In this document: in pieces, positions 1-12,569 of the stretch | Layout: the number at the start of each line of letters is the position of its first letter | How positions within the stretch are numbered: the first letter of the stretch is position 1 | Translations under genes and position numbers: made by a program | Notes under the pieces: model-generated | What the model was told of the DNA's origin: nothing | What the model saw: only the letters and a program-made list of their open reading frames with translations | Database searches by the model: none | NCBI GenBank assembly: GCA_035236585.1 | Contig: CP141134.1 | Location: 21,506,414 to 21,570,413, forward strand | Reading direction: 5' to 3' | DNA length: 64,000 nt | Origin: Warburgia ugandensis | Lineage: Eukaryota > Streptophyta > Magnoliopsida > Canellales > Canellaceae

Positions 1-2351
1 CAAGAGCACTACTCAAAAGAGAAAGAGCAAGTGGTGAACAAAAATGGAAAAGGTTATCAAGAGAAAGTCGAAGGGAATTAAAGAAACTACACAATACAAT
101 AGTAGGGGGCAAGAGATTGGTGAGAATGCAACCTCTTATGGGAGTTTTCTCTACTCCATAGTAAGAAGCATGGTTCCTATCACATTTGAGGACTAAAGAC
201 TTGTGCCATCCTGACAAAAGATTCAATATGGGAAATGGTGAAGGTAGATAAATGTTAATGACATGTATTATATAATTTATAACATACCTTATTTTCAAAC
301 ATAGTAATTTGCTATGTACTTTGTAAATTGCCTTTGACATACCTAAGTAGAAGAAGACACGTTCTTTGTAAGGAGCTGGTGAGCAATGGAGAAAATAAAA
401 GAACTACCTTATTCATAATTACATAGCTCCATATGTCAACTGCACATCCGTTGATGATTCATTTAATTAATTACATGTAACATCCAATTAGCACTTGATT
501 ACATATGTACAAATGTGCAGGCAAAGAGTATCATAGGAAAAAAGGAGCATGAAACTAATATACCACACCACTTGTCCAAGTTGGGCTATACTCATTTAGA
601 AGAGCACAAAGTAAGTATCTGTGACAATTTATCCCTTTCTAATTGATGCTACTATATTTATATACATTTTATTCTCTAACTATAATGTCTTGCTTGACAA
701 CAAAAGAAAGCTGAGACTATGGAACCCATTGATTGCTTCATCCTCTAGAAGATGGAACATTTGGTAGGCCATACTAGTCAAACATTCTTAGATGAAACTA
801 CCACACAATTTCTTCTTGCATTGTAAGTGGTTCCACCTGTCTATCAATTTTATACAATTAATTAGATGAAATAATCATGTCTTTCTAATTAAATTATGCA
901 GGATATTCTTACCCAAGAAAACTCAAGTACAAGAACTCTAAGGAGCATTTTTTCCAACTAGGACATCCTATATAGGGCTATGGGCAATAAGAAGGACCAC
1001 CCTAATCGATTTAGGGGCATGAGGCATGGTATTGTTCCTTATAAATTCTTTGGTAAAGGTTTACCTACAGTTGAATATCAAGAGGCCTACAATGATTTGG
1101 TTAAGAAAAATAAAAAAGGATATATTGAAACAGTTGCATGAAGGAGGTTTGATGATAGTTTCTCAATCCCCTACTCATAATTCTTGCTATGCACATCAAA
1201 TGCTAGCTAGAATTCTCCAACTAAAAAAGTTCATGAAGGACAAATGGTGCCTCTTGAAAAAGAAATTCTAACCAAAGAGGTATATATATAAACAAAACTA
1301 AAAATTTTCATTGTCCTTATATAATAATTCTCTATCTCAATCTCTCTATTGTATATCTCATTTGCAAGTGGATCAATACCTATTGGCCTAGGATTCCCAT
1401 CAAAACATCATGGTAGTTGGTTCATCCTATGAGCATGAATCAACCATTTTACACGGAATTAGTATGCCACCACATACTAAGCGAGTGTCCATTACCATGG
1501 TTTTGGATGCTAATGCTAGCCTACCATTCCCTTTAGAAATGAAAAATATTATAACCATTGGGCATGCAGTTGCATATTACGTCGCTTGGCTGGAGGCATT
1601 AATCATTCCCATAGAGTCCTCAATATGTATCTTATCATACTACCTTCCTCATCAATAATTTTTATCTAAAGACCTCAATTTAATTGTTTATTAACTTTAT
1701 ATGATTAATCAGCAGCAACATGTATCATTGAGGTCGCCCATCATTGCACCATTACCTATTGTTGCACTGATGGGACATGTACTTGTATATATGTTTGTTA
1801 TAATTTCATCATAAATTACGTCATTTTCATTTATTAATATTATTTAGCTAAATTTTTTTACATCTTTTACAATAGTCGTCTAAGGATTGTGTGGAAGTCA
1901 CACCTAATACACCTCGATCCCTAAGGTTAATCTACAGTCTCATCAAGGAAAATAGGGCAATCAACCTCGTATGAATGAAGGAGGGTAAGCTTACCAAGGA
2001 CATTGTTGAAGTGCCACTTGTGGCATGGAACCTATTACGAGTTTGCTTATGGGATCAACTCGAGCACCCTCACATTATCTCCTATGTGGGGTATATGCAC
2101 ATATTTTCTTATAAAATATTTGACATTACATGTTATATTTTCATAGTATAAGTAATAATTATTTATTTTATGTAACTTCTTGAATAATCAAACTAGCCTT
2201 TTGATGGTGAAGATACACTTTACCAATTTCTTGACCCCAGCATCATTTGTGGAGTGGTAGAGCAATGGCCGATAAAGAGTGTGTTCATGATATTTTACTA
2301 GGCTTCTTTTAGTACTCTAAGAGACAAGGCTTAATTTTCCCTACAATAGTG
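1..2351 (+). pseudogene. CACTA second-gene (Transposase_24/Ulp1-type) remnant, 5' part, copy A
   Basis: Broken coding exons of the second gene of a CACTA transposon, recognised because they match, block by block, the better preserved minus-strand copy at 45585-48810. About 1-245 corresponds to the lysine/arginine-rich N-terminus, 540-800 to the segment with 'ETMEPIDCFIL', 900-1270 to the segment reading 'MRHGIVPYKFFGKG', and 1390-1660 to a domain resembling the plant transposon DUF8039 region ('VGSSYEHESTILHGISMPPH'). About 2190-2290 reads 'FDGEDTLYQFLDP', just before a Ulp1-like protease domain. Stops and frameshifts occur throughout and introns separate the blocks. The 5' end lies outside the window, and the gene is cut at 2351 by an LTR retrotransposon and resumes at 11239. 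Family naming is by recalled similarity. Confidence 0.7.
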
Positions 2352-5103
2352 TGTAATACCCCGAGCAATTTACGCTATTGAAATAGGCATTCTATAGGAA
2401 ATGAACTGTGTTGAATATTTTACCTTATTTAAAAGAGTAAATGAAGGAATTTTTAAGGAAACTTGGTACCATTAGATTCTACTCAAAAAATGGAATCCAA
2501 CGCCTCAAAGAAAACCGAAAATGAAGTTCGTATGAAGAAGTTATGGCCGTTTAAAGATCAGGGGTAGTTCTGTAATTTAAACAAAAACAAAAAAGAACGA
2601 AAAACGAAGGGGGCCATTTTGATAACGGCACCCCCTGTCATCTTCCACCTCCAGATTTCTCCAGAAACAATCCTCTCACGACTTTTCCAGAAAACATAAG
2701 GGAAATGGCGGCACCGCCATTGAGGGGCACCGCCTTCTTCCCTCTATAAATACCCTATCTCCCCCTCTCCAAAAACATGATTTTTTTGGCGATTTTGGGA
2801 CTGGGGTTTTTAGCAAAAATTGGAAACCTGTCTCAACCCAGTATTCATGTGTTTTTCGGCAACGTCCAGGCCCAAGTCAGGCCGGCCATTCTCCCCATTC
2901 CCCTCTCTTCTCTTTTTCCAGTCTTGGCAATGGGGTTGTTACCTTCATCGAGTTTTCCGGCGACAGAGGGTTCCAGAACAAGGGTTCTACTACCAGCAAT
3001 AGGCACTCCAAGGCTACCCAGGTAAGCCAGCTTTCCCTTTCCCTTTGGTTCTTCCACCTTTCAGGCTAGAACTGTGCTGGATATAGCGTTTCCAGCAGGT
3101 TTTCCAGCCAGTTTTCCTGCCCGGAAAACGTCCCAAGCTGGTTTCATCCGGCTCTGCATGAACAAAGGCATCCCAGGGACACCATGCTTCACCTACGCCT
3201 AGGACTGGGTCCCTGAGATGGGTTCCAGGAGTACGACAGTGCGTACACTATCCCAGGTGTAGCCTATGGGTGCGCGCGCGACATGGGGCATGGGTCCTGG
3301 CTCAACCAGGATGCACGGGGTGCCCTAGGAGCTAAGACGCGCCATGCTACACCAAAGGTGCATTTGTACGATGCCATCCAGGATGCGCATCATAGCGCGT
3401 CGCTTGAGCATGCATGTGCGCGTACAAAACGCGGTCCCTGGCACGGCCTTTGGGCGCGCACGCACGTGAGGCGGTCGCGGTTCAACTAAGATGCATGGGT
3501 GTCCTGGGAACTAGGACACGTGGACCTAATGAGACGTTAAAGTTAGGATCAAAGGACAATTTACAAAGTTTAACTATTGAATAGTAGATCCATATCATAG
3601 GATCTAGCCTGACAATGAATTAGGCAAGGACCATGGACCCTAAAAGGCAGATCTAGCGATCTAATGTCTAAATAGAATGAAATTAATAAGGACTCCTTGT
3701 ATCCATTCATACCTAGGAGTTTATAAATGAGACCCAGGGACGGGTTGAAGTGATAAAGGACGCGACTCCAGGAGACTTTGAAGTAGGTGCTCTATCGCTA
3801 CTAGACTTTTAAAAAGAGCTATGATTGTTTTGAGACTGCATGTTTAAGTATAAGTTATATGACTTGTCTAATCTTATAAACGAATTCAGCATGCATATAA
3901 CAAATACATTATGCATAGACATGTTTTGCAAACAATTGCATATATTGCGTGATTTGTGAGCATTGAGTTCTTGAAAAATTGCATGTCCTTGAGGGTTATC
4001 AAAAGACGCTGGAGTGCCCAAAAGACGCTGGGTAGGCAATTGTGAGGGCCAGGCAGTTGTGAGGGACCCAAAGAGGATAGGTTTTGAAAAAGAGGTTTTT
4101 GCTTGTTTGATCTTATATGATTTGGGCAATAAGCTCATGGGCGCTATGCCGAGAGGTCTGGGTTGGCCTCCAGCCCCTACCACTATTAGGTGGAATGGGT
4201 ACCACGCCCAAAAAGGGCAATGTCCCTATGTCGACTGCATGTGGTACAGGGGGCTACCACTGGTGTCACGGCACTGGGTCGATGTGTCATATGCCCTGTG
4301 GAGGCTATGACGCTATGTCCCTAGGTACCTGGGGACCATACGGTAGCGAGGTCATGGGCATAGTTGGGCCCTATGGTTTGAGGATTTACTTGCACTGCAC
4401 ATGGCATGACATGAGGTTGGTCGACCATACCATATATCCATGAGTTGGATTCAGTTGAGCATCTTATGCATATCATTATGTTTATGATATATATACTTTT
4501 GACTTGGATTATGTTATTCTTTAAGTCGTCAGTATTCCAATTCGATAGTGGTTTTTAATATCGATATTGAACATGAGTGTTCAAACATGCACATGTTTTG
4601 AAAGAGCATATGATTTTAAACATAGCATGCATTGCAAAACTAGTAGTGATAGACTCCTACTGAGTATAGTATAAACTCACCCAATCGTTACATTTTTCAG
4701 ACACAAGTAAGCACTTAAGGATAGGATACGCAAGTGACAGAAGACGCCTCAGGAGATGTTAGTGCTACGAGCAAGTAAATGAAAAAAAAGAAGAAGGGAC
4801 AATTATACATGTACGTAAACACTCTACCCTTTGGACATGTAGTTGTAATTAGTTACAGTTGGGCTGTGAGCTGTGACTAGATAGACCTGGGAAAAACATT
4901 TATGATTTCTGAAGTTTTTCAAAAAACTACTTTGGTTGTTGTGAAAGCAAATGACACTCGGGGTTTTCAAAATAAGTTTAAAACTAAATATTTTTCGCTA
5001 CATTGCATGGTTTTTATAAAAATGGTTTTCAAATAGGGATGCATCCTACCTTAGGAATTATATATTGCATTTAAAAATGCATGGGAAAACCCGGGTCGTC
5101 ACA
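2352..5103 (+). repeat. 5' LTR of the LARD-like element
   Basis: About 2.75 kb, nearly colinear with 8513-11238. In the first roughly 230 aligned bases I count about 15 differences by eye, so the insertion is not very recent. The central part (3060-3500) is unusually GC-rich, with CpG-rich words such as GCGCGCGCGAC, unlike the AT-rich surroundings. Short ORFs in it (for example 2777-3025 and 4014-4310) recur in the other LTR only because the LTRs are copies; no known protein was recognised. Confidence 0.9.
2745..3023 (+). promoter_or_regulatory. LTR promoter: TATA box and downstream splice donor
   Basis: TATAAATA at 2745-2752 lies after a GC-rich U3 and about 393 bases from the LTR start, a plausible RNA polymerase II core promoter. 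About 270 bases downstream, CAG|GTAAGCC has its GT at 3022-3023, a strong consensus 5' splice site. Both signals recur in the 3' LTR (TATAAATA 8907-8914; GT at 9191-9192). Use as promoter or donor is inference. Confidence 0.6.
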
Positions 5104-5105
5104 AT

Positions 5106-5117
5106 TGGTATCAGAGC
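5106..5117 (+). other. Primer binding site, tRNA-iMet type
   Basis: TGGTATCAGAGC lies a few bases after the 5' LTR end. It is the standard plant site complementary to the 3' end of initiator methionine tRNA, where reverse transcription of many gypsy and copia elements begins. Confidence 0.93.
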
Positions 5118-8100
5118 CCAGGTTTTATCCTTCCACAGCCAGTCCCGCATGTCCAAGGGTCATAGACAATAGAGAAAATAAAAAAGAAGTGGTATAAATA
5201 CGAGTAGTAGAGATGACTACTTCTATTTGAAGATTACAATATTAATGCTCAAGGCATTTCACCATAAACAAATAGGTGAAAAAGGAGATGTGTCTAGCAA
5301 ATACTTAGATATTGGATGGCTTAAATCTTATTGTTGTGCAGTGGTACAAACAGGAAAACTCATATATGAATCAAATTATGATAAGAATGATGAAGGAAGA
5401 TGTTAGTGAACGTGTTAGTAGATAATTCTGACCTGTAATAGATCAATCTCACCAAAGATGAGAACATCATGGCTATCTTACCATCATAAAGAATACCAGA
5501 GTATGAGTACACTATCATATGATATATGATAGGGGATTTAAAAGACAGACTTTGAGAAGATTTTGATGATAATCTAAGAGGGATGAGAATACAAGATGAT
5601 ACTAGGAGATAATAGTGACTCGTACTAGATCACAAAGGTATGGATCTTGAAGGACTTAGCTTAGTTTTGGATAACTTAATTGGAGTCTTATGAAGAGTGA
5701 AGTGCTATCGAATAATAACTACCTGAGTATTAAGGAGCAAATCAGAAGATGTATACAAGTGACATATTATGTGATTAAGAGAAACATAACATGAATATGA
5801 TAAGGAACTGTACTCAACAGAGTTACCAAAAGATTTTGACGATAATATTAGGGATGATAGATCTGTGATAATAGATTGATCCTAATGTGAACTTTTAAGA
5901 GAAGTATAGCATGACCAAAATGTCAATGCCATTATTAAGACATTCTATGAATTTTATTGAGGCTATAGGCAATTAAGGATTTCGATGATATTAGAAAACT
6001 TCAACATTTCCTGGAAGTATTAAGTTTCTCTTGACTGCTGCATAGATCAAATATATGCAACCACTCAAATGAAAGCATTGATCTAGATAGACAAAAATGA
6101 GGATTTTGAAGAAAAGAGAGAAAGAGATAAAGATGTAACTATAAGTATTCAATGAATATTAAATAGTCAAAAGAAGAAGATCATGATTTTATGGAGATAC
6201 ATACAATTCTTGAATCCTATAGGAAGGTAGATCAAACAAATGCAAAGGAATAATGCTAGATGATTTGGTGATCTTATTGTAAAAGTGTATAAAAGAGAGA
6301 AAGCATATGGGGTTTAAGACTTTGAGTAGAGTATTGAATATCAGGAGATTATGCGACAAGAAATTTTCGAAGAGGAATGATGACCAACTAGAAATTAAAT
6401 TCTAAAAATGGTTTGATATCAATTATTACAATTAGATTCTTATCAGATCCATTAGTTTATGAGGAACACTAATGGATATAGTCCATAAAAAGAAAATTTT
6501 GGTGATATCCTACCTTGCCACTACATGAGTGAATAAAGGAATTAAGCCAGGACAGTAACTTGTCCATTCACCAAAAATCTTAAGACCATTATTTAGTCAT
6601 TACCTTTAGAGTACTATTGACTAAATAAAGGTATCCCACCCTAATTAGTCAAGTATGTTAGTATCTATGAGTTAGTAGTCGAAGTTATATACTCAGAGGG
6701 ATATTATAAGTATTTGGACATGAGTTTTACCAGAAAGAAGTTACTTGTTAGACTAAGTCATTTGAGGGTATGAGATCAGTTGATTAGGCCACTTCATGGA
6801 GGAGCTACGAGTACGATGAGGACAGTAGCAACTGAGATAGGAGCAAAAATAAGAAGTGATCTAAACCAATGTGAAAGATTTTTCATACCTTAATGGCTAC
6901 CATGACAAGGTGAAGAAATTACTTTGGGTCTGAAAAATACTACTAACTTAGATTGAAAAGAAAGGCAAATAAGTACTGATCACTTTAGAGACCCTTGAGC
7001 TTATAACATAGATATATCTGGAAAGAGATCACAAGGTAATCAAATAGAGTCTTTCTATGTCTAAGAAAATATTCTATGCTTACCTGAGTGTTTTTCAAAT
7101 TTGATGATTTAACAGCTTTAGCATAACTTGATGTAGTGGCTATTGAACGAGAACTACTATTATAAGCTAAGTATGAGGAGGTACTTGAAAGATAAAATTT
7201 GAGGAATTGAGAAAACCACTACTTATGATGATGATACCCTTGACAATTAAGACTGAATGGTTGATGACAATGCGGTAATAAAAGATTGAACAATATATTG
7301 ACATAAGGGGATGGAAGGAAAAAAGGTGAGATGGCTAGCACACTATAAGGTGAAGATTTAATGTTACGTTGCCTTTAGACAAATAGTTAGTTGTTATGAG
7401 CATATACCAAGTACGAAAAATCAAGTGAAGGAATTTCCTAAGGACTAACCCTATTGGATTGAGTATAGAACTTTTGGACTAAAAGGTTACGAAGAAAACC
7501 ATCAAGCAAAGAAAGGACAAAGAGGATGATGACCAAGGATTTAACCATGACCTAGTAAGGGTACTCGGTTATGAATAAGAAACTTTTTGCTTTGCAGAAA
7601 TGGAAACATTATTGAAAATCCTAATGACAAATTGATGTGAATAGTGAGATAGGCCTTTGGATGAGAACATGTGACCCATGATGATGAATCGACCATTAAC
7701 ATTTGACATGAGAAAAGCATTTAATGAATTCAATAATTATGAAATTGGATATAGAGTTAGGACATTTTACTTTCAGTATATGATAAGGTCCTCGATGGAA
7801 GATGCTACTAATTGGCTTTCATGATTTGATTTTGAATGTAACTTTGGTCGAGGAATAAAGTCACATATGGAAAACGACAGACAGTTGAAATTCGAAGTTA
7901 ATCAAGGGTTTGGCTGTAGAGCATATGATACCATGTCAGTTATTGAAGTATCTTGGGCACAAATATAAAAGATAAGAAGCAAAGTTAGACACAATAGAAA
8001 GAAGGTAATTTTTTTGACTCTTACTAATGACATATAACCAACCATTAGAAGGAGATGTAGATGATGAAGAGATCACTAGATGAAAGACAAGAAGAAAAAG

Positions 8101-8499
8101 GGATCATCCTATGATATTCAAAAAGGACTATGAGAAATAAGATAATATGATCTTGAAAGAAGTATGGAGTAATTTATACATGAATAAAGAAGCATGATCC
8201 TACAAGGAGACTATCCTATACACGATGAGAAAAGTATAGGCATCTATGGAATTCGATATAGATGAATTACCGCTAGAAACCGGTATTGTTAAACTGGCAC
8301 GTATGAGAGTATGCATCAGAGTACACAGCAAAAGCGGCCCTTATAGGTAAGGCCTTGTAGAAGGAACAATAAAAATGATAAATTGAGGTTGAGCCTAGAT
8401 TTGATTCCTAAGGGGAGAATGCATTCACCAAGAAGTTATCTAAGAGACAAAATACCTTGAAGATGCTAATTTATAGAATTTCGAGGACGAAATTCTTTT
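5118..8499 (+). other. ORF-free interior of the LARD-like element
   Basis: About 3.4 kb between primer site and polypurine tract. It is AT-rich and purine-skewed on the plus strand (many GATGA, AAGAAG and GAGAAA words), with stops closely spaced in all six frames and no ORF of 60 codons or more. No gag zinc knuckle, protease, RT, RNase H or integrase motif was recognised. The last 60 bases (TTTCGAGGACGAAATTC) match the sequence usually found just before the 3' LTR of Tekay/Del chromoviruses, so the ends come from that lineage even though the middle does not code. Confidence 0.7.
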
Positions 8500-8512
8500 A
8501 AGGGGGTAATAA
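8500..8512 (+). other. Polypurine tract
   Basis: AAGGGGGTAATAA lies directly before the 3' LTR, the usual primer for plus-strand DNA synthesis. The sequence upstream (GACGAAATTCTTTT) is typical of Tekay/Del elements. Confidence 0.8.
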
Positions 8513-11238
8513 TGTAATACCCCTAGCAATTTACGCTATTGAAATAGGCATTCTATAGGAAATGAACTATGTTGAATGTTTTACCTTATTTAAAATAGTA
8601 AATGAAGGAATTTGTAAGGAAACTTAGTACCATTAGATTCTACTCGAAAAATGGAATCCAACGCCTCAAAGAACGCCAAAAACGGAGTTCGTATGAAGAA
8701 GTTATGGTCATTTAAAGATCAGGGGCAGTTCTGTAATTTAAATAGAAAACGAAAAAGAACGAAAAACGCAGGGGGCCGTTTTGATAACGGCACCCCCTGT
8801 CGTCTTCCACCTCCAAATTTCTCCAAAAACCCTCCTCTCATGATTTTTCTAGAAAACACAGGGGAAATGGCAGCACTGTCATTGAGGGGCACCGCCTTCT
8901 TCCCTCTATAAATACCCTATCTCCCCCCTCTCCAAAAACACAATTTTTTCGGCGATTTTGGGACTAGGGTTTCTGGCAAAAACCAGAAACCTGTCTCAAC
9001 CCAATATTCATGCGTTTTCCGGTAACAGCCAGGCCCAAGTTAGGCCGGCCATTCTCCCCATTCCCCTCTCTTCTCTTTTTCCAGTCTTGGCAATGGGGTT
9101 GTTACCTTCATCGAGTTTTCCGGCGACAGAGGGTTTCAGAACCAGAACAAGGGTTCTATCACTGGCAATAGGCACTCCAAGGCTACCCAGGTAAGCCGGC
9201 TTTCCCTCTCCCTTTGGTTCTTCCACCTTTCAAGCTAGAACCGTGGTGGATATAACGTTTCCAGCAGGTTTTCCAACCAGTCTTCCTGGCCGGAAAATGT
9301 CCCAAGCCGGTTTCATCCGGCTCTGCATGAACAAAGGCGTCCCAGGGACGCCATGCTTCACCTACGCTTAGGACTGGGTCCTTGGGACGGGTTCCAGGCA
9401 TATGATAGTGCGTACACTATCCCAGGTGCAGCCTTCGGGTGCGCGCACGACATGGGGCACGGGTCCTGGCTCAACCAGGATACACGGGGTGCCCTGAGAT
9501 CTGAGACGTGCCATGCTACACCAAAGGTGCGTTCGTGCGATGCCATCCAAGATGCGCGTCATAGCGCGTCGCTTGAGCATGCATGTGCGCATGCAAAACG
9601 CGGTCCCTGGCACGGCCTTTGGGCGCGCACGCACATGAGGCAGTTGCGGTTCAACCAGGATGCACGGGTGTCCTCGGAACTGGGACACGCGGACCTAATG
9701 AGACTTTAAAGTTAGGATCAAAGGACAATTTACAAAGTTTAACTATTGAATAGTAGATTCATATCACAGGATCTTGCCTGACAATGAATTAGGCAAGGAC
9801 CGTGGACCCTAAAAGGCAGATCTAGCGATCTAATGTCTAAATAGAATGAAATTAATAAGGACTCCTTGTATCCATTCATACCCAAAAGTTTATAAATGAG
9901 ACTCAGGGATGGGTTGAAGTGATAAAGGACGCAACTCCGGGAGACTTTGAGATAGGTGCTCCATTGCTATTAGACTTTTAAAAAGAGCCATGATTGTTTT
10001 GAGACTGCATGTTTTAAGTATAAGTTATATTGCTTGTCTAATCTTATAAACGAATTCAGCATGCATATAACAAATACATTATGCATAGACATGTTTTGCA
10101 AACAATTGCATATATTGCGTGATTTGTGAGCATTGAGTTCTTGAAAATTACATGTCCTTGAGCGTTATCAAAAGACGTTGGAGTGCCCAAAAGACGCTGG
10201 GTAGGCAGTTGTGAGGGCCAGGCAGTTGTGAGGGATCCAAAGAGGACAAGTTTTGAAAAAGAGGTTTTTGCTTATTTGATCTTATATGATTTGGGCAATA
10301 AGCTCGTGGGAGCTATGCTGAGAGGTCTGGGTTGGCCTCTAGCCTCTACCACTATTAGGTGGAATGGGTACCACGCCCAAAAAGGGCAATGTCCCTACGT
10401 CGACTGCATGTGGTACAGGGGGCTACCACTGGTGTCACGGCACTGGGTCGATGTGTCATATGCCCTGTGGAGGCTATGACGCTGTGTCCCTAGGTACCCG
10501 GGGACCACACAGCGGCGAGGTCGTGGGCATAGTTGGGCCCTATGGTTTGAGGATTTACTTGCACTGCACATGGCATGACATGAGGTTGGTCGACCATACC
10601 ATATATCCATGAGTTAGATTCAGTTGAGCATCTTATGCATATCATTATGTTTATGATATATATACACTTTCGACTTGGATTATGCTATTCTTTAAGTCGT
10701 CAGTATTCCAATTTGATAGTGGTTTTTAATATCGATATTGAACATGAGTGTTCAAACATGCACATGTTTTGAAAGAGCATATGATTTTAAGCTTAGCATG
10801 CATTGCAAAACTAGTAGTGATAGACTCCTATTGAGTATAGTATATACTCACCCAATCGTTACATTTTTCAGACACAAGTAAGCACTTAAGGACAGGATAC
10901 GCGCGTGACAGAAGACGCCTCAGGAGATGTTAGTGTTACGAGCAAGTAAATAAAAAAAAGAAGGGACAATTATACATGTAAGTAAACACTCTACCCCTTG
11001 GACATGTAGTTGTAATTATTTACAGTTGGGCTGTGAACTGTGACTGGATAGACCTGGGAAAAACATTTATGATTTCTGAAGGTTTTCAAAAAACTACTTT
11101 GGTTGTTATGAAAGCAAATGACACTCGGAGTTTTCAAAATGAGTTTAAAACTAAAAAATTTTTGCTGCATTGCATGATTTTTATAAAAATGGTTTTCAAA
11201 TAGGGATGAAAATGCATGGGAAAACCCGGGTCATCATA
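8513..11238 (+). repeat. 3' LTR of the LARD-like element
   Basis: Direct copy of 2352-5103. It starts TGTAATACCC and carries the same TATA box (8907-8914), the same CAG|GTAAG donor (9191-9192) and the same GC-rich core. Its end reads TCATCATA where the 5' LTR has TCGTCACA, differences of the kind expected from cytosine deamination. Confidence 0.9.
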
Positions 11239-12569
11239 TTAGGTAAGTTTTATTTTCTTATTTTCTTGCCAACTTATTCTATACTTAGGGATTGTCAACT
11301 TTAATTACAATTCATATGACTGTCTATATAGGGCTCATTGGATGCTGCTCGTTTTGGATGTGCATGATGTGCAGGCTTTCTTCTCTTATTCTTGTGGATC
11401 GCACATTCGTCCCTCCCTCATAGAAATTATAAATAAGTAAGCTTTTATTCTTTTCATTTATTATGTATAGATAAATAATTTATTATTCATCTATAATGCA
11501 TTTGAAATATGGTTCGAATGGGTTAATCTGACCAAGACTGTACAACCACCGAAACTCACTTGAAAGAACGTCAAGGTATAGAAAACAGTTAATTTTACTT
11601 TATTTTACCACTAAATAAACTTACAATATTATAAATGATATTTATATATTCTTTTTGTTATCCTTATTGCATAGTTCCTAGACAACAGTCTATTTGGGAG
11701 TGCAGGTGCTATGTGCTGAGATACATGAGGACCCTAATATTCTACGGTATTGGTGTCTTCCAATTAAGAAAGGTCAGACACTTTTTACTTTACATAATCT
11801 TATATTTTTTCAAATTTTTTATAGATACAGTTAAAAGAATGTGACTTGAATTAAATTTGTCATATTACAGACTGCTATGCTTTTTAAGTAGGCAAACAAG
11901 AAGAATTACTCCAAAGTAAACCTCAACAAAATACGAACCAAATGGGCTAAGTATGTAAGCTTTTATTCTTGTGGATCGCACATCTGTCCCTCCCTCCCTC
12001 ATAGAAATTATAAATAAGTAAGCTTTTATTCTTTTCATTTATTATGTATACATAAATAATTTGTTATTCATCTATACTGTATTTGAAATTTAAATTTGTA
12101 GAGTATGGTTTGAATGGGTTAATCTGATCAAGACTGTACAACCATCGAAACTCACTTGAAAGAATGTCAAGGTATAGAAAACAGTTTATTTTACTTTATT
12201 TTACCACTAAATAAACTTACAATATTAGAAATGGCATTTATAGATTCTTTTTGTTGTCCTTATTGCATAATGCTTAGACAAGAGTCTATTTGGGAGTGTA
12301 GGTGCTATGTGCTGAGATACATGAGGACCCTAATATTCGACGGTATTGGTGTCTCCCAATTAAGAAAGGTTAGACACTTTTTACTTTTCATAATCTTATA
12401 TTTTTTCAAATTTTTTTATAGATACATTTAAAAAAATGTGACTTGAATTAAATATGTCGTATTACAGGCTGCTATGCTTTTTAAGTGGGCAAACAAGAAG
12501 AATTACTCCAAAGTAAACCTCAACAAAATACGAAGCAAATGGGCTGAGTATGTAGTGAGTTTCAATTAG
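11239..12569 (+). pseudogene. CACTA second gene, Ulp1-like protease end, copy A
   Basis: Continuation of the gene cut at 2351. The exon around 11700 reads 'PRQQSIWECRCYVLRYMR', resembling the C-terminal block of C48/Ulp1 cysteine proteases carried by plant CACTA and MULE elements, with the candidate catalytic Cys in 'WEC'. The last exon reads 'NLNKIRSKWAEYV' and ends with TAG at 12567-12569. The minus-strand paralogue has the same order and ends at 45585. Here the protease exon and neighbouring introns are duplicated in tandem, so even without the retrotransposon the gene would not encode a normal product. Confidence 0.65.
11388..12555 (+). repeat. 577 bp tandem duplication of the Ulp1-like exon
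   Basis: Unit 1 (11388-11964) and unit 2 (11965-12555) both start ATTCTTGTGGATCGCACAT and both run through the 'SIWECRCYVLRYM' exon to the final 'AEYV'-type exon. The paralogous CACTA copy at 45.6-46.2 kb has only one unit, so the duplication arose after the two copies diverged. Confidence 0.85.

Larger units (their letters stand above)
2352..11238 (+). mobile_element. LARD-like non-autonomous LTR retrotransposon (Tekay/Del-type LTR ends)
   Basis: Two long direct repeats (2352-5103 and 8513-11238) enclose a primer binding site, a 3.4 kb interior and a polypurine tract, the full signal set of an LTR retrotransposon. LTRs begin TGTAATACCC and end near GGGTCGTCACA (3' copy GGGTCATCATA). The element sits inside the CACTA second gene. 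The minus-strand paralogue near 46.33 kb has the unoccupied sequence CTACAATAGTGAGTAAATTT, while here CTACAATAGTG precedes 2352 and TTAGGTAAGTTTT follows 11238. The target duplication appears to be TAGTG with an altered right copy (TATTA). The last 2 bp of the 3' LTR are uncertain. With no polyprotein inside, it must have moved using enzymes from another element. Confidence 0.88.

Noticed and set aside
4014-4443. 98- and 108-codon ORFs repeated at 10183-10612
   Set aside because: They lie in the two LTRs and recur because the LTRs are copies; no protein domain, and codon content follows the LTR GC patch.
8651-9709. Cluster of overlapping ORFs on both strands in the 3' LTR
   Set aside because: GC-rich LTR core with few stops in any frame, not coding evidence.
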